Assembly: GCF_001280015.1 (NCBI RefSeq)
Contig: NZ_LGDV01000107.1
Coordinates: 71,091-135,090 of the forward strand
DNA: 64,000 bases
Reading direction: 5' to 3'
From: Streptomyces sp. MMG1121
GTDB taxonomy: Bacteria; Actinomycetota; Actinomycetes; Streptomycetales; Streptomycetaceae
The notes beneath the pieces were generated by a model. The model searched no databases and was not told where the DNA came from. It was given only the letters and a program-made list of their open reading frames with translations. This document shows positions 27,366-38,468 of this stretch, one piece after another; within the stretch, counting starts at the first letter, position 1, and each line of letters begins with the position of its first letter. The translations under genes were made by a program, and so were the position numbers.

Positions 27366-27560
27366 CAGTCGGCAGGTCTTCGGACTCGCGGGCTCGTCCT
27401 CTTCGTCGGAGGACACCTACTGGCCGTCGCTTCCCGGGCCCGGTACCTCGGACCCAGTGCGTATGACGGCGGTCGTTCCCGCTCACCGCTGCGGGGCAGT
27501 CCCGGATTCCCACCGGGTTCCCTCTTACGACACCCCGCCTGGCTGACGGGGCGAACCAGC
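27366..27560 (-). ncRNA. cobalamin riboswitch before metE
   Basis: On the minus strand, in order: GGGAACCCGGTGGGAATCC, GGGACTGCCCCGCAGCGGTG, a CACTGG segment, GGGAAGCGACGGCCAGTAGG (B12 box) and GAGTCCGAAGACCTGCCGAC at the 3' end (27368-27381 in plus coordinates). This is the classical full-length cobalamin aptamer. It ends about 180 bp upstream of the metE GTG, leaving room for an expression platform. Confidence 0.96.
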
Positions 27561-27651
27561 TGCGCAGACCACCCTACGGGGTGGTGCCGCAAAGGAGGAG
27601 AGCCGTCCAGCATCCGGAAGGCGTGACACAGCACTTCGAAGGCGGAACGCC

Positions 27652-27690
27652 GAAGGGCGGGAAGCGCCGCACCAGCGCTTCCCGCCCTTC
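27652..27690. terminator. strong terminator after the hydroxyacyl-CoA dehydrogenase gene
   Basis: 16-bp perfect stem GAAGGGCGGGAAGCGC (27652-27667) / GCGCTTCCCGCCCTTC (27675-27690), 7-nt loop. It closes the leftward dehydrogenase transcript and insulates the metE riboswitch. Confidence 0.92.
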
Positions 27691-27759
27691 CGTAGTGCCG
27701 CCACCGGGACCCTCGACCCGGCGCCGGTGCGGGCCCCTCAGCCCGCGTCGCCCAGGCCC

Positions 27760-28629
27760 TCAGCCCTGGCCGTAGGTGTGGAACCCCCGGCCGGTCTTCC
27801 GGCCCAGAAGACCCGCCTCCACCATCCGCTGGAGCAGCGGCGGTGGTGCGTAGAGGGGTTCACGGAACTCGTCGTAGAGCGACTCCGCGATGGACGCGAC
27901 GGTGTCCAGGCCGATCAGGTCGGCGAGCTTCAGCGGACCCATGGGGTGGGCGCAGCCCAGTTCCATCCCGGCGTCGATGTCGGCGGCTGTGGCGAAGCCC
28001 GACTCCGCCATCCGGACCGCGGACAGCAGGTAGGGGATGAGCAGGGCGTTGACGACGAAACCGGCCCGGTCCTGGGAGCGGATGACCGTCTTGCCGAGGG
28101 TGCGGGTGGCGAAGTCCTCGACCATCGTGGTCGTCTCGGCCGACGTGTGCAGGGAGGCGACCACCTCGACGAGCGGCAGGACGGGGACGGGGTTGAAGAA
28201 GTGCAGGCCCACGACCCGGTCCGCGCGGGATGTCGCCATGCCGAGCCGCATGACCGGAAGGGAGGAGGTGTTGGTGGCGAGGACGGCTGCCGGGTCCTCG
28301 ACGATCTTGTCGAGGGCGGCGAAGACCTCGGCCTTGGCGTCCGGGTTCTCGATGACGGCCTCGACGACGAACTGCCGGTCGGCGAGGTCGTCCAGGCTGC
28401 CGGTGAACACCGTCCGGGCGAGCGTGTCACGCGCCGCCGCGCGCTCCAGCCTGCCCCGGCGTACTGCCCGGTCGAGTGACGCGGCCACCCGGTCCCGTGC
28501 CGCGCGGGCCGCCACCGCGTCCACCTCGCACACCACGGTGTCCAGCCCGGCCCGCGCGCACACCTCGGCGATCCCGGCACCCATCTGCCCGCCGCCGACC
28601 ACGCCGACGCGTACGATGCCCGCGCTCAC
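27760..28629 (-). CDS. 3-hydroxyacyl-CoA dehydrogenase (3-hydroxybutyryl-CoA type)
   Basis: 289 residues from GTG 28629. NAD motif VGVVGGGQMGAGIAEV at the N-terminus, the catalytic His in GLHFFNPVPVLPLVEV, the Asn of the triad in GFVVNALLIPYL, and the C-terminal helical domain ending GRKTGRGFHTY. The start overlaps the aceB stop (GTGA), so it is coupled to aceB. It oxidises 3-hydroxyacyl-CoA to 3-ketoacyl-CoA, linking C4 acyl units to acetyl-CoA, which the shunt then uses. Confidence 0.94.
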   Translation of the reverse strand: MSAGIVRVGVVGGGQMGAGIAEVCARAGLDTVVCEVDAVAARAARDRVAASLDRAVRRGRLERAAARDTLARTVFTGSLDDLADRQFVVEAVIENPDAKAEVFAALDKIVEDPAAVLATNTSSLPVMRLGMATSRADRVVGLHFFNPVPVLPLVEVVASLHTSAETTTMVEDFATRTLGKTVIRSQDRAGFVVNALLIPYLLSAVRMAESGFATAADIDAGMELGCAHPMGPLKLADLIGLDTVASIAESLYDEFREPLYAPPPLLQRMVEAGLLGRKTGRGFHTYGQG

Positions 28630-30218
28630 GCCCGCACCTCCGGCCGGCGCACGAGGTGACGGGAGTAGGCGTCCGGCGTGAAGAACAGCGGCAACTCACC
28701 GGTCACGGCGGTCCGTTCGAAGAGGGTACGGATGTCCTCGACGGGCGCCCACGGGTACTCGGCGCCCAGCGCGGCGACCTCGTCGTCGAGCAGTTGGGTC
28801 ACCGTCTCCCGGTCGATCACCCGGTGCCGCAGCCACTGCCAGATCTGCACGCGGGCGATCTCGGCGGTGGCCGCGTCCTCCATCAGCCCGTCGAGCGCGA
28901 CGGCGCCCTGCCCGCGCAGCCACGCGGAGTAGTACCGCAGCGCCACGGAGACGTTCGTGCGGATCCCCTCCGGGGTGGGCGGGCCGCTGATCCGGCGCAC
29001 GGACAGCAGGTCGGCCGGGGTGACCTCGACATCGTCACGGGTCCGGTCGAGCTGGTGAGGCCGCTCGCCGAGGACACCGTCGAAGACCTCACGGCAGACG
29101 GGGACGAGCGCGGGGTGGGCCACCCATGACCCGTCGAAACCGTCCTCGGCCTCCCGCTCCTTGTCCAGCCGTACCTTGGCGAACGCTGCTTCGTTCGCGG
29201 CGGCGTCCTTGCCGGGGACCTGGGCGGCCATGCCGCCGATGGCGTGGGCGCCGCGCCGGTGGCAGGTACGCACGAGGAGTTCCGTGTACGCCCGCATGAA
29301 GGGCGCGGTCATCGTCACCTTCGCGCGGTCCGGAAGGAGGAAGTCGGTGCGGTGGCCGAAGGTCTTGATCAGGCTGAAGAGGTAGTCCCAGCGGCCGGCG
29401 TTGAGTCCCGCGCTGTGCTCGCGCAGCTCGTAGAGGATCTCCTCCATCTCGAACGCGGCGGTGATGGTCTCGATGAGGACCGTGGCGCGGATCGTGCCCC
29501 GCGAGATGTCGAGCAGTTCCTGGGCGAGGACGAAGACGTCGTTCCACAGCCGGGCCTCGTACCGGTTCTCCAGCTTCGGGAGGTAGAAGTAGGGGCCGTA
29601 CCCGGCGTCGATCTGCCGCCGGGCGCAGTGGAAGAAGTACAGGCCGAAGTCGACGAGCGCGGCGGGCACCGGCCGGCCCGCGAACTCCAGGTGTTCCTCC
29701 TCCAGGTGCCAGCCACGGGGCCGGACCATGATGGTGGCGAGCTGGTCGCCGAGCCGGTACTCCTTGCCTCCGGGTGTGGTGAAGTCGATCCGGCGCTCGA
29801 TGGCGTCGAGCAGGTTGAGCTGTCCGCTGACGATGTTGTCCCACAGGGGGGCGGTGGCGTCCTCGAAGTCCGCCATCCACACCCTGGCCCCGGAGTTCAG
29901 CGCGTTGACGGCCATGCGGCGGTCCGGTGGACCGGTGATCTCCACGCGGCGGTCGGTCAGGCCGGGCGCGGGCGGTGCCACCCGCCAGGACGGGTCGTCG
30001 CGGACGGCGGAGGTGACCATGGGGAAGTCGAGAGGCGAGCCCGACGCCAGCCGCAGGACCTGCCGGCGGCGTTCCTTCATCAGGTCCCGCCGACGCGGCT
30101 CGAACGCCTCGACGAGGCGGCCGACGAAGTCCAGGGCGGCGGGGGTGAGTATCTCGTCGTGCCGGTCACCGGGCGCGGCGAGGACACGGACCTGCTGGGT
30201 GAGTGCGGTGGTCGTCAT
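28626..30218 (-). CDS. aceB: malate synthase A
   Basis: 530 residues, the normal length for isoform A. It condenses glyoxylate with acetyl-CoA. Signatures: WMADFEDATAPLWDN, the family core TVLIETITAAFEMEEILYEL with catalytic Arg/Glu/Asp region, GRWDYLFSLIKTF and GKDAAANEAAF. It lies 100 bp downstream of aceA with a stem-loop between, and is coupled to the dehydrogenase gene by a 4-bp overlap. Confidence 0.97.
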   Translation of the reverse strand: MTTTALTQQVRVLAAPGDRHDEILTPAALDFVGRLVEAFEPRRRDLMKERRRQVLRLASGSPLDFPMVTSAVRDDPSWRVAPPAPGLTDRRVEITGPPDRRMAVNALNSGARVWMADFEDATAPLWDNIVSGQLNLLDAIERRIDFTTPGGKEYRLGDQLATIMVRPRGWHLEEEHLEFAGRPVPAALVDFGLYFFHCARRQIDAGYGPYFYLPKLENRYEARLWNDVFVLAQELLDISRGTIRATVLIETITAAFEMEEILYELREHSAGLNAGRWDYLFSLIKTFGHRTDFLLPDRAKVTMTAPFMRAYTELLVRTCHRRGAHAIGGMAAQVPGKDAAANEAAFAKVRLDKEREAEDGFDGSWVAHPALVPVCREVFDGVLGERPHQLDRTRDDVEVTPADLLSVRRISGPPTPEGIRTNVSVALRYYSAWLRGQGAVALDGLMEDAATAEIARVQIWQWLRHRVIDRETVTQLLDDEVAALGAEYPWAPVEDIRTLFERTAVTGELPLFFTPDAYSRHLVRRPEVRA

Positions 30219-30240
30219 CGGGCTCTCCTGAGGGGTGAGA

Positions 30241-30275
30241 GCGGAGGGGGACGGAGACGGTTCGTCCCCCTCCGC
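30241..30275. terminator. stem-loop between aceA and aceB
   Basis: 13-bp perfect stem GCGGAGGGGGACG (30241-30253) / CGTCCCCCTCCGC (30263-30275), 9-nt loop, in the aceA-aceB gap. It could end the aceA transcript or reduce aceB expression. Confidence 0.75.
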
Positions 30276-30317
30276 CGGCCGGGGCCGGCCGGACCGCGGA
30301 GCGTCCGGCCCGGTGGC

Positions 30318-31601
<1,284 letters not shown>

Positions 31602-31873
31602 GACTGTCACGTCTCCTCGGTCTGCACTGGCTGCCAATCCCGCCGTCCGGATGAACAGGGGTGGCACTGTGTGTCGTCCTGTGGGGGTACGGCCCGCCGT
31701 CACCCTGGCGGGTGAAGCTGAGCAATGCTGCCGGCGCAGTTCGCCATGGGTACCGGGATCTCCGATGTCAGGGCAGTGAATCGTGCCCAGGTTCCAGGCG
31801 GTGGTTGCCGTGTCCGGCGGGGCCGCACTACGACTGTTGCACTGGCACTGAGTGCCATCAACCTTGGATCGAT

Positions 31874-31920
31874 GCCAACTTCTGCGAATCTTCCGGTTGG
31901 CTTTTGCCAATCTTGCGAAG
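31874..31920. promoter_or_regulatory. direct-repeat operator between aceA and the ScfR regulator
   Basis: GCCAACTTCTGCGAA (31874-31888) and GCCAATCTTGCGAA (31906-31919) are two related boxes about 31 bp apart. They share TGCGAA with the boxes at 23671-23717. Positioned for control of the divergent aceA and regulator genes. Confidence 0.6.
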
Positions 31921-31984
31921 GCTCCGGTCGGGTGTGTGTCCCGTACGCTGGCCGGATCAGGTCCCCGGTGTGGAGGAGCGGTCG

Positions 31985-33394
31985 GTGGGCAAGACGTACG
32001 CGGGGGCGCGGCTGAGGCGGCTGCGCGAGGAGCGGCGGCTGAGTCAGGCCGAACTCGCCCGGGTGCTGGAGATCTCGCCGAGCTATCTGAACCAGATGGA
32101 GCACGACTCCCGCCCGCTCACCGTGCCCGTCCTGCTCAAGCTGACCGAGGCGTTCGGCGTCGACCCCGGCTTCTTCTCCGAGCGCGACACGACCAGGCTG
32201 GTCGCCGACCTCCGCGAGGCGCTCGCCGGAGAACTCGCCGAGGCCCGGCTCTCGGCGGCCGATCTCGGTGACCTCGCCGCCCGGCTGCCGGGTGTCGCCC
32301 AGGTGCTGCTCGACCTCGGCCGGCGCAACCAGCGGCTGTCCGAGCGCCTGGCCGGGGCGGCGGACGGCAGGGACGGCGAGCGGGGAACCGCGTTCTCCCC
32401 CCATGAGGAGATCCGGGACTTCTTCTACCGCCGCCAGAACTACCTCCACGACAGCGACCTCGCGGCCGAGCGACTCGCCGGGGAGATCGGCATCCGGCCG
32501 GGCGAGGTGATCGGGGCCCTCACCACGCGGCTCGCCGAGGCCCACGGCATCCGTCTCGCCGCCGAGCCCGGCGACCGGCTGCACCGCTACGACGACAGAG
32601 GCCGCACCCTCCATCTGTCTCCACGGCTGCGACCCGGCCAGCGGGCCTTCCGCATGGCGACGCAACTCGCCCTGCTGGAACACGGCGCCCACCTCGATCG
32701 CCAGGCCGCCGAGGACTTCGAGCCCGGCTCGCCCGCCCACGCGCTGGCCCGCATCGGCGTCGCCAACTACTTCGCCGCCGCGCTGATCCTGCCGTACACC
32801 GCGTTCCACACGGCCGCCGAAGAGGCGCGCTACGACATCGAACGCCTCACCGACCACTACGGCCTCGGCTACGAGACCGTCTGCCACCGCCTGAGCACTC
32901 TGCAACGCCCCCGACTGCGCGGCGTTCCCTTCTCCTTCGTCCGCGTCGACCGGGCGGGCAACCTGTCCAAGCGCCAGTCGGCGAGCGGCTTCCACTTCTC
33001 CCGGGCCGGCGGCACCTGCCCGCTGTGGAACGTCTACGAGGCGTTCGCCGCCCCCGGCCGCATCCACGTCCAGATCGCCGAAATGCCGGACGGGTCACGG
33101 TACTTGTGGACCGCACGGGCCGTCACCCGGCACCGCGGGGGCTGGGGCGAACCCGGCAGGACCTACGCCATCGGCCTCGGTTGCGAGATCCGCCACGCCC
33201 ACCGGCTCGTCTACTCCGACGGCCTCGACCTCGCCAACGCCTCCACCGCGACGCCGATCGGTATGGGCTGCCGGGTCTGCGAACGCCTCGGCTGTTCGCA
33301 GCGCGCCGTGCCGCCGCTGGGGCGTCCGCTGCGCATCGACCAGAACAGCAGCACGTTCGCGCCGTATCCGGTCGAGGACGACGGGGCCGCGTGA
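31985..33394 (+). CDS. ScfR/PrpR/RamB-type short-chain acyl-CoA regulator (copy 2)
   Basis: 469 residues from GTG 31985 with GGAGGAG upstream. Same layout as copy 1: helix-turn-helix ([33 protein letters not shown]), DUF955-like middle and a Cys-containing C-terminus ([23 protein letters not shown]). The closest analogy is RamB/PrpR control of aceA and aceB. Its gene is divergent from aceA. The two copies differ most in the linker after the helix-turn-helix, so they may answer different acyl-CoAs. Confidence 0.92.
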   Translation: MGKTYAGARLRRLREERRLSQAELARVLEISPSYLNQMEHDSRPLTVPVLLKLTEAFGVDPGFFSERDTTRLVADLREALAGELAEARLSAADLGDLAARLPGVAQVLLDLGRRNQRLSERLAGAADGRDGERGTAFSPHEEIRDFFYRRQNYLHDSDLAAERLAGEIGIRPGEVIGALTTRLAEAHGIRLAAEPGDRLHRYDDRGRTLHLSPRLRPGQRAFRMATQLALLEHGAHLDRQAAEDFEPGSPAHALARIGVANYFAAALILPYTAFHTAAEEARYDIERLTDHYGLGYETVCHRLSTLQRPRLRGVPFSFVRVDRAGNLSKRQSASGFHFSRAGGTCPLWNVYEAFAAPGRIHVQIAEMPDGSRYLWTARAVTRHRGGWGEPGRTYAIGLGCEIRHAHRLVYSDGLDLANASTATPIGMGCRVCERLGCSQRAVPPLGRPLRIDQNSSTFAPYPVEDDGAA

Positions 33395-33454
33395 CCGTGC
33401 CGGCCTGCAGCACCGTGGCGAGTTGTCACGTTCACACCGGGACCTGCGTGATGT

Positions 33455-33487
33455 GAGGCCCCGTCTGATGGTGCCGACGGGGTCCTC
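33455..33487. terminator. probable terminator after the second ScfR gene
   Basis: CCCCGTC (33459-33465) / GACGGGG (33476-33482), extended outward by GAGG/TCCTC with one bulge. 60 bp after the regulator stop. Confidence 0.55.
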
Positions 33488-33622
33488 CGTGTTCGGCGGA
33501 CAGGCAAGGGAGGGCCCGGCTCGGGAGGTCTGCCATCGGCCTTGGTGCGGACAGCCGTGGAGATCACTCCGGTCGTGAAGTGATCTGAATAGAGATGTCT
33601 GCTTCTGCGCCAGCGCCTGGAC

Positions 33623-33907
33623 AGTGAGGCGTCCTTCGCTGCGCTGTGCGGGGTCGGTCCTGCCGAGCGTTCCCCGTGGCGCCGGCAGTTCCGTCGCCTC
33701 GACCGTGGCGGCGACCGTCAGGCCGATGCCGCGCTCCACCGCGTCGTGTTCACCCGTCTGCGGGTCGACCCGCGCACCCAGGACCACTACGAGCACCGGA
33801 CCAAGGAGGGCAAGACCCGGCGCGAAATCGTCCGCCGCCTCAAACGCTGTGCGGCCCGCGAGGTCTTCCACCTGGTCGGACGGCTACAGCCAGGACCCCG
33901 CCCATAG
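33623..33907 (+). pseudogene. IS110-family transposase, C-terminal fragment
   Basis: Open frame from SEASFAALCGVGPAERSP through the Tnp20 (transposase_20) C-terminal domain (RLDRGGDRQADAALH, EHRTKEGKTRREIVRRLKRC) to a natural stop. The N-terminal DEDD catalytic half is absent. Two more IS110 fragments (44003, 44990) end near the same EASFAALCGV motif. Confidence 0.88.
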
Positions 33908-33915
33908 GAGCTGTC

Positions 33916-34047
33916 GTGACAGATGAGAGGGTCGGGCGAGTGAACGAGACACCACCGAACACCCTGCAGTACCGCTTTGACGGGCCGGAAGAGGCCCCCG
34001 TCCTGATCCTGGGTCCCTCACTGGGTACCACCTGGCACAGGTTGTAG
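33916..34047 (+). pseudogene. pcaD-like 3-oxoadipate enol-lactonase, N-terminal fragment
   Basis: From GTG 33916 (or GTG 33940) it reads VNETPPNTLQYRFDGPEEAP and LILGPSLGTTWH, the typical first strand and oxyanion region of the alpha/beta hydrolase PcaD/PcaL, then a stop 4 codons later. About 85% of the gene is missing. It begins 9 bp after the IS110 fragment. Confidence 0.7.
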
Positions 34048-34156
34048 AGACCGTCTTTGGGCGTCCACGTCAGTCCAAGGCGGATGCGTAGTAGCAGGTC
34101 AGGGCATCGCGGTCCGGGGAGTCGGCGTAGTTGGTGACAGACGTGTGACAGCGCCT

Positions 34157-34820
34157 GTGAAGGTGATCTACGCGAACAGGTCGGCAGAGACGCCGCACTT
34201 CAACGTATAGGCCAAGGGGGACCGGCTCAGGCGGGAACTTGCGAAGATCACGTCCGATACGCGGGCCGACTTGGAGTACCTCAACGCTGCTGACTTGCGT
34301 GAGCGGACCGCCCGTGGAGCAAAAGCCGTCGCGCAGCTGGTGTTCACCGAAACGCCGATGAGCACGTCGCTCGGCGAGGGATACGTGTGTCTGGCGCGGC
34401 TGGACGAGTATTACCGCTTCATCACGTCCGACAACGAGGCTTTACGCCTGGAGTTGTTCGAGTCGAACGTGCGCGACTACGCGGGATCCACCGCCGTCAA
34501 CAACGCCATCGGTGAGACCCTGAGGTCCGGTACCGGCGAGAACTTCTGGTGGTTCAACAACGGCGTCACCGTCGTCGCGGACGCCGCCCAGATCGCCGGC
34601 AAAAAGATCGTGGTCAGAGAGCCTCAAATCGTCAACGGGCTACAGACCAGCCACGAGATCTACAGCTACTTCCAAACCGGCGGCCAGCACAGCGATCGGT
34701 CCCTCCTGGTGAAGATCGTGGTCGCTCCTGAGAACGGCACAGCTCGCGACCGCATCATCCGGGCGACCAACAGCCAGCCCCAGCTGCCCGCCGGAGCGTT
34801 GCGCGCCACAGAGTCCATCT
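34157..34820 (+). pseudogene. AIPR-family (abortive phage infection) protein, internal fragment
   Basis: The frame contains the AIPR core: FESNVRDYAGSTAVNNAI, ENFWWFNNGVTVVADAA, PQIVNGLQTSHEIYSY and IIRATNSQPQLPAGALRAT. An in-frame TAG at 34208-34210 interrupts the N-terminal part, the normal N-terminal region is absent, and the C-terminus is replaced at about 34815 by response-regulator sequence. AIPR proteins belong to phage-defence systems; this copy is dead. Confidence 0.78.
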
Positions 34821-35225
34821 GTCCGCGCATGTCGAGGTGGAGCAGGCCATGGAGCTGTTGGCCGGCGGTCGGCGGATCGGGTATCTGCTCAAGAGCCGGG
34901 TCGCCGACGTGGAGGAGTTCCTGGAGGCGGTCAGGCGGATCGCCAAGGACGGATCCGTCGTGGATCCCGCCCTGGTTCAGGAACTGGTCTCGGCGCAACG
35001 ACGAAGGAATCCGCTCGACGCGCTGAGCGCACGCGAGCGCGAGGTACTGGCCCTGCTGGCGGAGGGTCGGTCCAACGTCGGTATCGCACGCCGTCTCTGG
35101 GTCACCGAGGGCACCGTCGAGAAGCACGTGCGCAGCATCCTCGGCAAACTGGGCCTGTCCGAGACCGACGATGACCACCGGAGGGTACGAGCCGTCCTGA
35201 CCTTCCTGCAGGCCCCTGATCCCGC
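34817..35225 (+). pseudogene. LuxR/NarL-type response regulator, C-terminal half
   Basis: Begins mid-protein (LSAHVEVEQAMELLAGGRR, the end of a receiver domain), then IGYLLKSRVADVEEF and a full LuxR helix-turn-helix (LSAREREVLALLAEGRSN, TVEKHVRSILGKLGL). The receiver's phosphorylated Asp half is missing. The frame runs past the usual end near VLTFLQA to 35556, antisense to the MFS gene. An internal ATG at 34849 could still yield a DNA-binding fragment. Confidence 0.78.
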
Positions 35226-35320
35226 GTCGAACAGGACGCGGTCCGGCGACACCTCTGCGGTGCGGGGCAACGCATGGACATGGCGGCTGCCCGCCAGGTC
35301 GCGGGGCGCCCGGAACCGGA

Positions 35321-37222
35321 TCAGCATGTCGGCCGCTGTCCCTTCTGACGGCCCGACCCGTCCAGCGGCCACTGGCTCCCCGGTGCCTCGGTCACCGTGG
35401 CAGTGCAGGGCGCTCGTCCCGGCTGGTCGTCCACTCCTCCGCGTGCTGATGTCGTCGCGAGGGGGCTGGTGGAGGTTGCCGCCCGCGTGGTCTCGCCTCG
35501 GATGCGGATCAGGGAGGTGGCCGCGGCGGCGAGGGCCATGGCGATGGCCAGGGTGAAGACGATGACCAGGCCGTCGTGGAAGGGCCGGGAGATCAGGTGG
35601 GGGAAGAATTCCCGCCCGGTCAGGATCGCCGTGTTGGCTCGAGGGAGGTGGTCGAGGACGGTCGGGCCGAGGAGCTGCTGGATGGGGTTGTAGCCGAGGA
35701 AGGCCGCGAATAGGACGCCGACCGGCGGCAGCGTGGCAACGGTGTGAGCGGCTGGGGCGGGTACGTGCTGGGCGGTGAGGCCGGAGCTGAGGGTGTGCGG
35801 CAGTGAGCCGGCGAGTCCGGCGACCATCAGGGAGAAGAAGACGCCCATGGACAGCACCGTGCCGGCATTCTGGAAGGTGGCGCGCATGCCGGAGGCGGCG
35901 CCGCGGGCGTCCGGCGGAATGCTGGACATGATGATCGATGTGTTCGGCGCTGCGAACAGCCCGTTGCCGAGGCCGTTGAGCAGGACCAGGGCCGCGAAGA
36001 GGCCGTAGGGGAAGTCGGTGGGCAGGAGGAGCAGCCCGGCGAAGGAGGCGGCCATCACGACGCATCCGGCGACCGCGAACGGTCGGGCGCCCCATCTGTC
36101 CGACAGGGCCCCGGACACCGGTCCGGCCGCGAGGAAGCCGACGGTGAGGGGCAGCAGGTAGATGCCGGCCCACAGCGGGGTGCGGGCGTAGTCGTAGCCG
36201 TGGAGCGGCAGCCAGATGCCCTGCAGCCAGATGATGAGCATGAACTGCAGACCACCGCGGGCGATCGCGCCCAGCAGAGTGGCCGCGTTGCCGCCGGTGA
36301 AGGCGGCATTGTGGAACAGCCGCAGCGGGAACATCGGTTCGGCGACGTTCATCTCCACGACGCAGAAGACGGCCAGTGTCAGCGTGCCGCCGACGAGGCC
36401 GGCGAGCACCCAGGGGTTGGTCCAACCCATCGTGTGGCCGCCGTGCGGCTGGATGCCGTAGGTGATGGCGGCCAGCAGTGCCGTCAGGCCGGCGGCGAAG
36501 GTGACGTTGCCCCACCAATCGATCCGTCCCGGGGCGTGGATGCCCGTCTCGTGCAGCGACTTGTACGCCCACACGGTGCCGATCAGTCCGATCGGCACGT
36601 TGACCCAGAAGATGGAGCGCCAGTTCCACTCCACGAGCGCTCCGCCGAGGACCAGACCGATGAACGTGCCGGCGATGCCGGCGACCATGTTCACGCCGAG
36701 CGCCATGCCGCGCTGCCGGGCGGGGAAGGCGTCGGTGAGGATGGCGGTCGAGTTGGCCATCAGCATCGCACCGCCGACGGCCTGCACGATCCGCCACCCG
36801 ATCAGCCACAGCGCACCGGCCGAGCCGTGCAGCGGGTCGACGGAGAGGATCACCGAGGTGACGGTGAAGATGACGAATCCCGCGTTGTAGATGCGTACCC
36901 GGCCCCGCATGTCGCCGAGACGGCCGAGGGTCACGACCAACACGGCAGTGACCAGCAGGTAGCCCATCAGCATCCACAGCAGGTAACCGACGTTGCCCGG
37001 CCGGAGCGGGTCGAGACGGATGCCGGTGAAGATACCGGGCAGCGAGATCAGCACGATCGAGCCATTGATGGTCGCGATCAGGACGCCGAGTGTGGTGTTG
37101 GTCAGCGCCACCCACTTGTAGCGGGGGTGGTCGGCGCTGATCCAGGTACGGCGACCGCGAGGACGGACGCCGGGGGCGGTACCACCCGTAGGGCGGGGGC
37201 GGGGGCTCTGGTCGGTGGTCAC
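35321..37222 (-). CDS. DHA2-type MFS efflux transporter
   Basis: 633 residues from GTG 37222 with AAGGAGGGAGG upstream. About 14 membrane helices (TTLGVLIATINGSIVLISLP, GRLGDMRGRVRIYN as motif A, QAVGGAMLMANSTAI, GMALGVNMVAGIAGTFIGLV as motif C). A long polar tail after IRIRGETTRAA may be partly an extension past the usual end. Last gene of the MarR, P450, ferredoxin, reductase operon, 41 bp after the reductase. It likely exports the compound that the P450 oxidises or that MarR senses. Confidence 0.92.
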   Translation of the reverse strand: MTTDQSPRPRPTGGTAPGVRPRGRRTWISADHPRYKWVALTNTTLGVLIATINGSIVLISLPGIFTGIRLDPLRPGNVGYLLWMLMGYLLVTAVLVVTLGRLGDMRGRVRIYNAGFVIFTVTSVILSVDPLHGSAGALWLIGWRIVQAVGGAMLMANSTAILTDAFPARQRGMALGVNMVAGIAGTFIGLVLGGALVEWNWRSIFWVNVPIGLIGTVWAYKSLHETGIHAPGRIDWWGNVTFAAGLTALLAAITYGIQPHGGHTMGWTNPWVLAGLVGGTLTLAVFCVVEMNVAEPMFPLRLFHNAAFTGGNAATLLGAIARGGLQFMLIIWLQGIWLPLHGYDYARTPLWAGIYLLPLTVGFLAAGPVSGALSDRWGARPFAVAGCVVMAASFAGLLLLPTDFPYGLFAALVLLNGLGNGLFAAPNTSIIMSSIPPDARGAASGMRATFQNAGTVLSMGVFFSLMVAGLAGSLPHTLSSGLTAQHVPAPAAHTVATLPPVGVLFAAFLGYNPIQQLLGPTVLDHLPRANTAILTGREFFPHLISRPFHDGLVIVFTLAIAMALAAAATSLIRIRGETTRAATSTSPLATTSARGGVDDQPGRAPCTATVTEAPGSQWPLDGSGRQKGQRPTC

Positions 37223-37262
37223 CGGCTGCCCTCCCTCCTTGCTTCCTGGGGGGACGAGCGGG

Positions 37263-38468
37263 TCAGTTCACGGTTGCCGGGCTGAGCGCGGGTGTGGCTG
37301 CGAAGGCGGCCCACGATGCGCGGTCGACGACCAGACGGCGCAGCGTGCGTGCTTGACGAGGGGCGTTCCAGCCGAGTACGCCGACCACCCTCCCGTGGTG
37401 CCCGTAGGCGGCGGCGAAGTGGCCGTCCGACGGGTCGCCGTAGACGATCCGCATCTCCGCGTCCGGCGGGAAGATCCCGTACGCCTGGATCCTGGTGTCG
37501 TACTGATCGGTCCAGAAGTAGGGCACGGGAGCGAACGGAGTCGCGTCGCCGAGCAGGTTGCCGGCGACAGCCATGGCCTGCTCGCCGGCGTTCATCCGGT
37601 GCTCCAGCCGCATGCGGGTGCCGAAGTGCGCATTGGGCCAGGAGGCGACATCGCCGGCGGCGTAGATCCCGGGTGCCGCCTGGCAATAAGCGTCGCACTC
37701 CACGCCGTCTGCCAGCCGCAGGCCCGAACCTTCCAGCCAGCCGGTCGCGGGCGCGGCACCGAGGGCCAGGACGACGACGTCGGCCGGCAGAGTGGTGCCG
37801 TCGCCGAGTTCCACTCCGGTCACCCGGCCGCCGGCGCCGCACAGCCGGCGTACCGGCACTCCGCAACGCAGGCGGGTTCCGCGGTCCCTGTGCAACTCGG
37901 CGACGAGCGCACCGATCCGGTCCCCGAAGGGGCGCCGCACCGGGACCGGCTCCGGCTCGGCCACGGTCACCTCCAGGCCCATGGCCCGGGCGGCCGCGGC
38001 GACCTCGGTGCCGAGGAATCCGGCACCGACCACGACCACCCGGGGCCCGGCTCGCAGCGCGGTGCGCAGGGCGATCGCGTCGTCGAGGGTGCGCAGGACG
38101 TGGACTCCGGCCAGGTCGCTGTCGGGCAGGCGCCGGGGGGCCACACCGGTGGCGATGACCAGCGCGTCGAAGCCGATGCTCTCGCCGCCTGCAAGGCGCA
38201 CCCGGCGGCCCGGGACGTCCAGGGCGACGGCGCGCTGCCCGAGCCGCAGGTCGGCCCGCAGCCGCGCGAGATCCGGCAGGGAGCGCAGGGTGGCGCGTTC
38301 GGGCTCCCAGGCGCCGGTCAGGATCTGCTTGGACAGTGGCGGCCGGTCGTACGGCGGACGGGCTTCCGCACCGATCAGCGTGAGGGTGCCGTCCCAGCCT
38401 CGGTGGCGGAGGGTCTCGGCCGCGGTCAGGCCGGCGGCCGAAGCTCCCACGATGACGATCCGGTTCAT
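37263..38468 (-). CDS. FAD-dependent ferredoxin reductase
   Basis: 401 residues. First dinucleotide motif IVIVGASAAGLTAAETLR, RPPLSKQIL, second NAD motif VVVVGAGFLGTEVAAAAR near residue 145, the FAD-site IYAAGDVASWPN and a C-terminal reductase domain. This is the putidaredoxin-reductase/RhoA-like type that passes electrons from NAD(P)H to a small ferredoxin. Its ATG overlaps the ferredoxin stop by 4 bp. Confidence 0.94.
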   Translation of the reverse strand: MNRIVIVGASAAGLTAAETLRHRGWDGTLTLIGAEARPPYDRPPLSKQILTGAWEPERATLRSLPDLARLRADLRLGQRAVALDVPGRRVRLAGGESIGFDALVIATGVAPRRLPDSDLAGVHVLRTLDDAIALRTALRAGPRVVVVGAGFLGTEVAAAARAMGLEVTVAEPEPVPVRRPFGDRIGALVAELHRDRGTRLRCGVPVRRLCGAGGRVTGVELGDGTTLPADVVVLALGAAPATGWLEGSGLRLADGVECDAYCQAAPGIYAAGDVASWPNAHFGTRMRLEHRMNAGEQAMAVAGNLLGDATPFAPVPYFWTDQYDTRIQAYGIFPPDAEMRIVYGDPSDGHFAAAYGHHGRVVGVLGWNAPRQARTLRRLVVDRASWAAFAATPALSPATVN

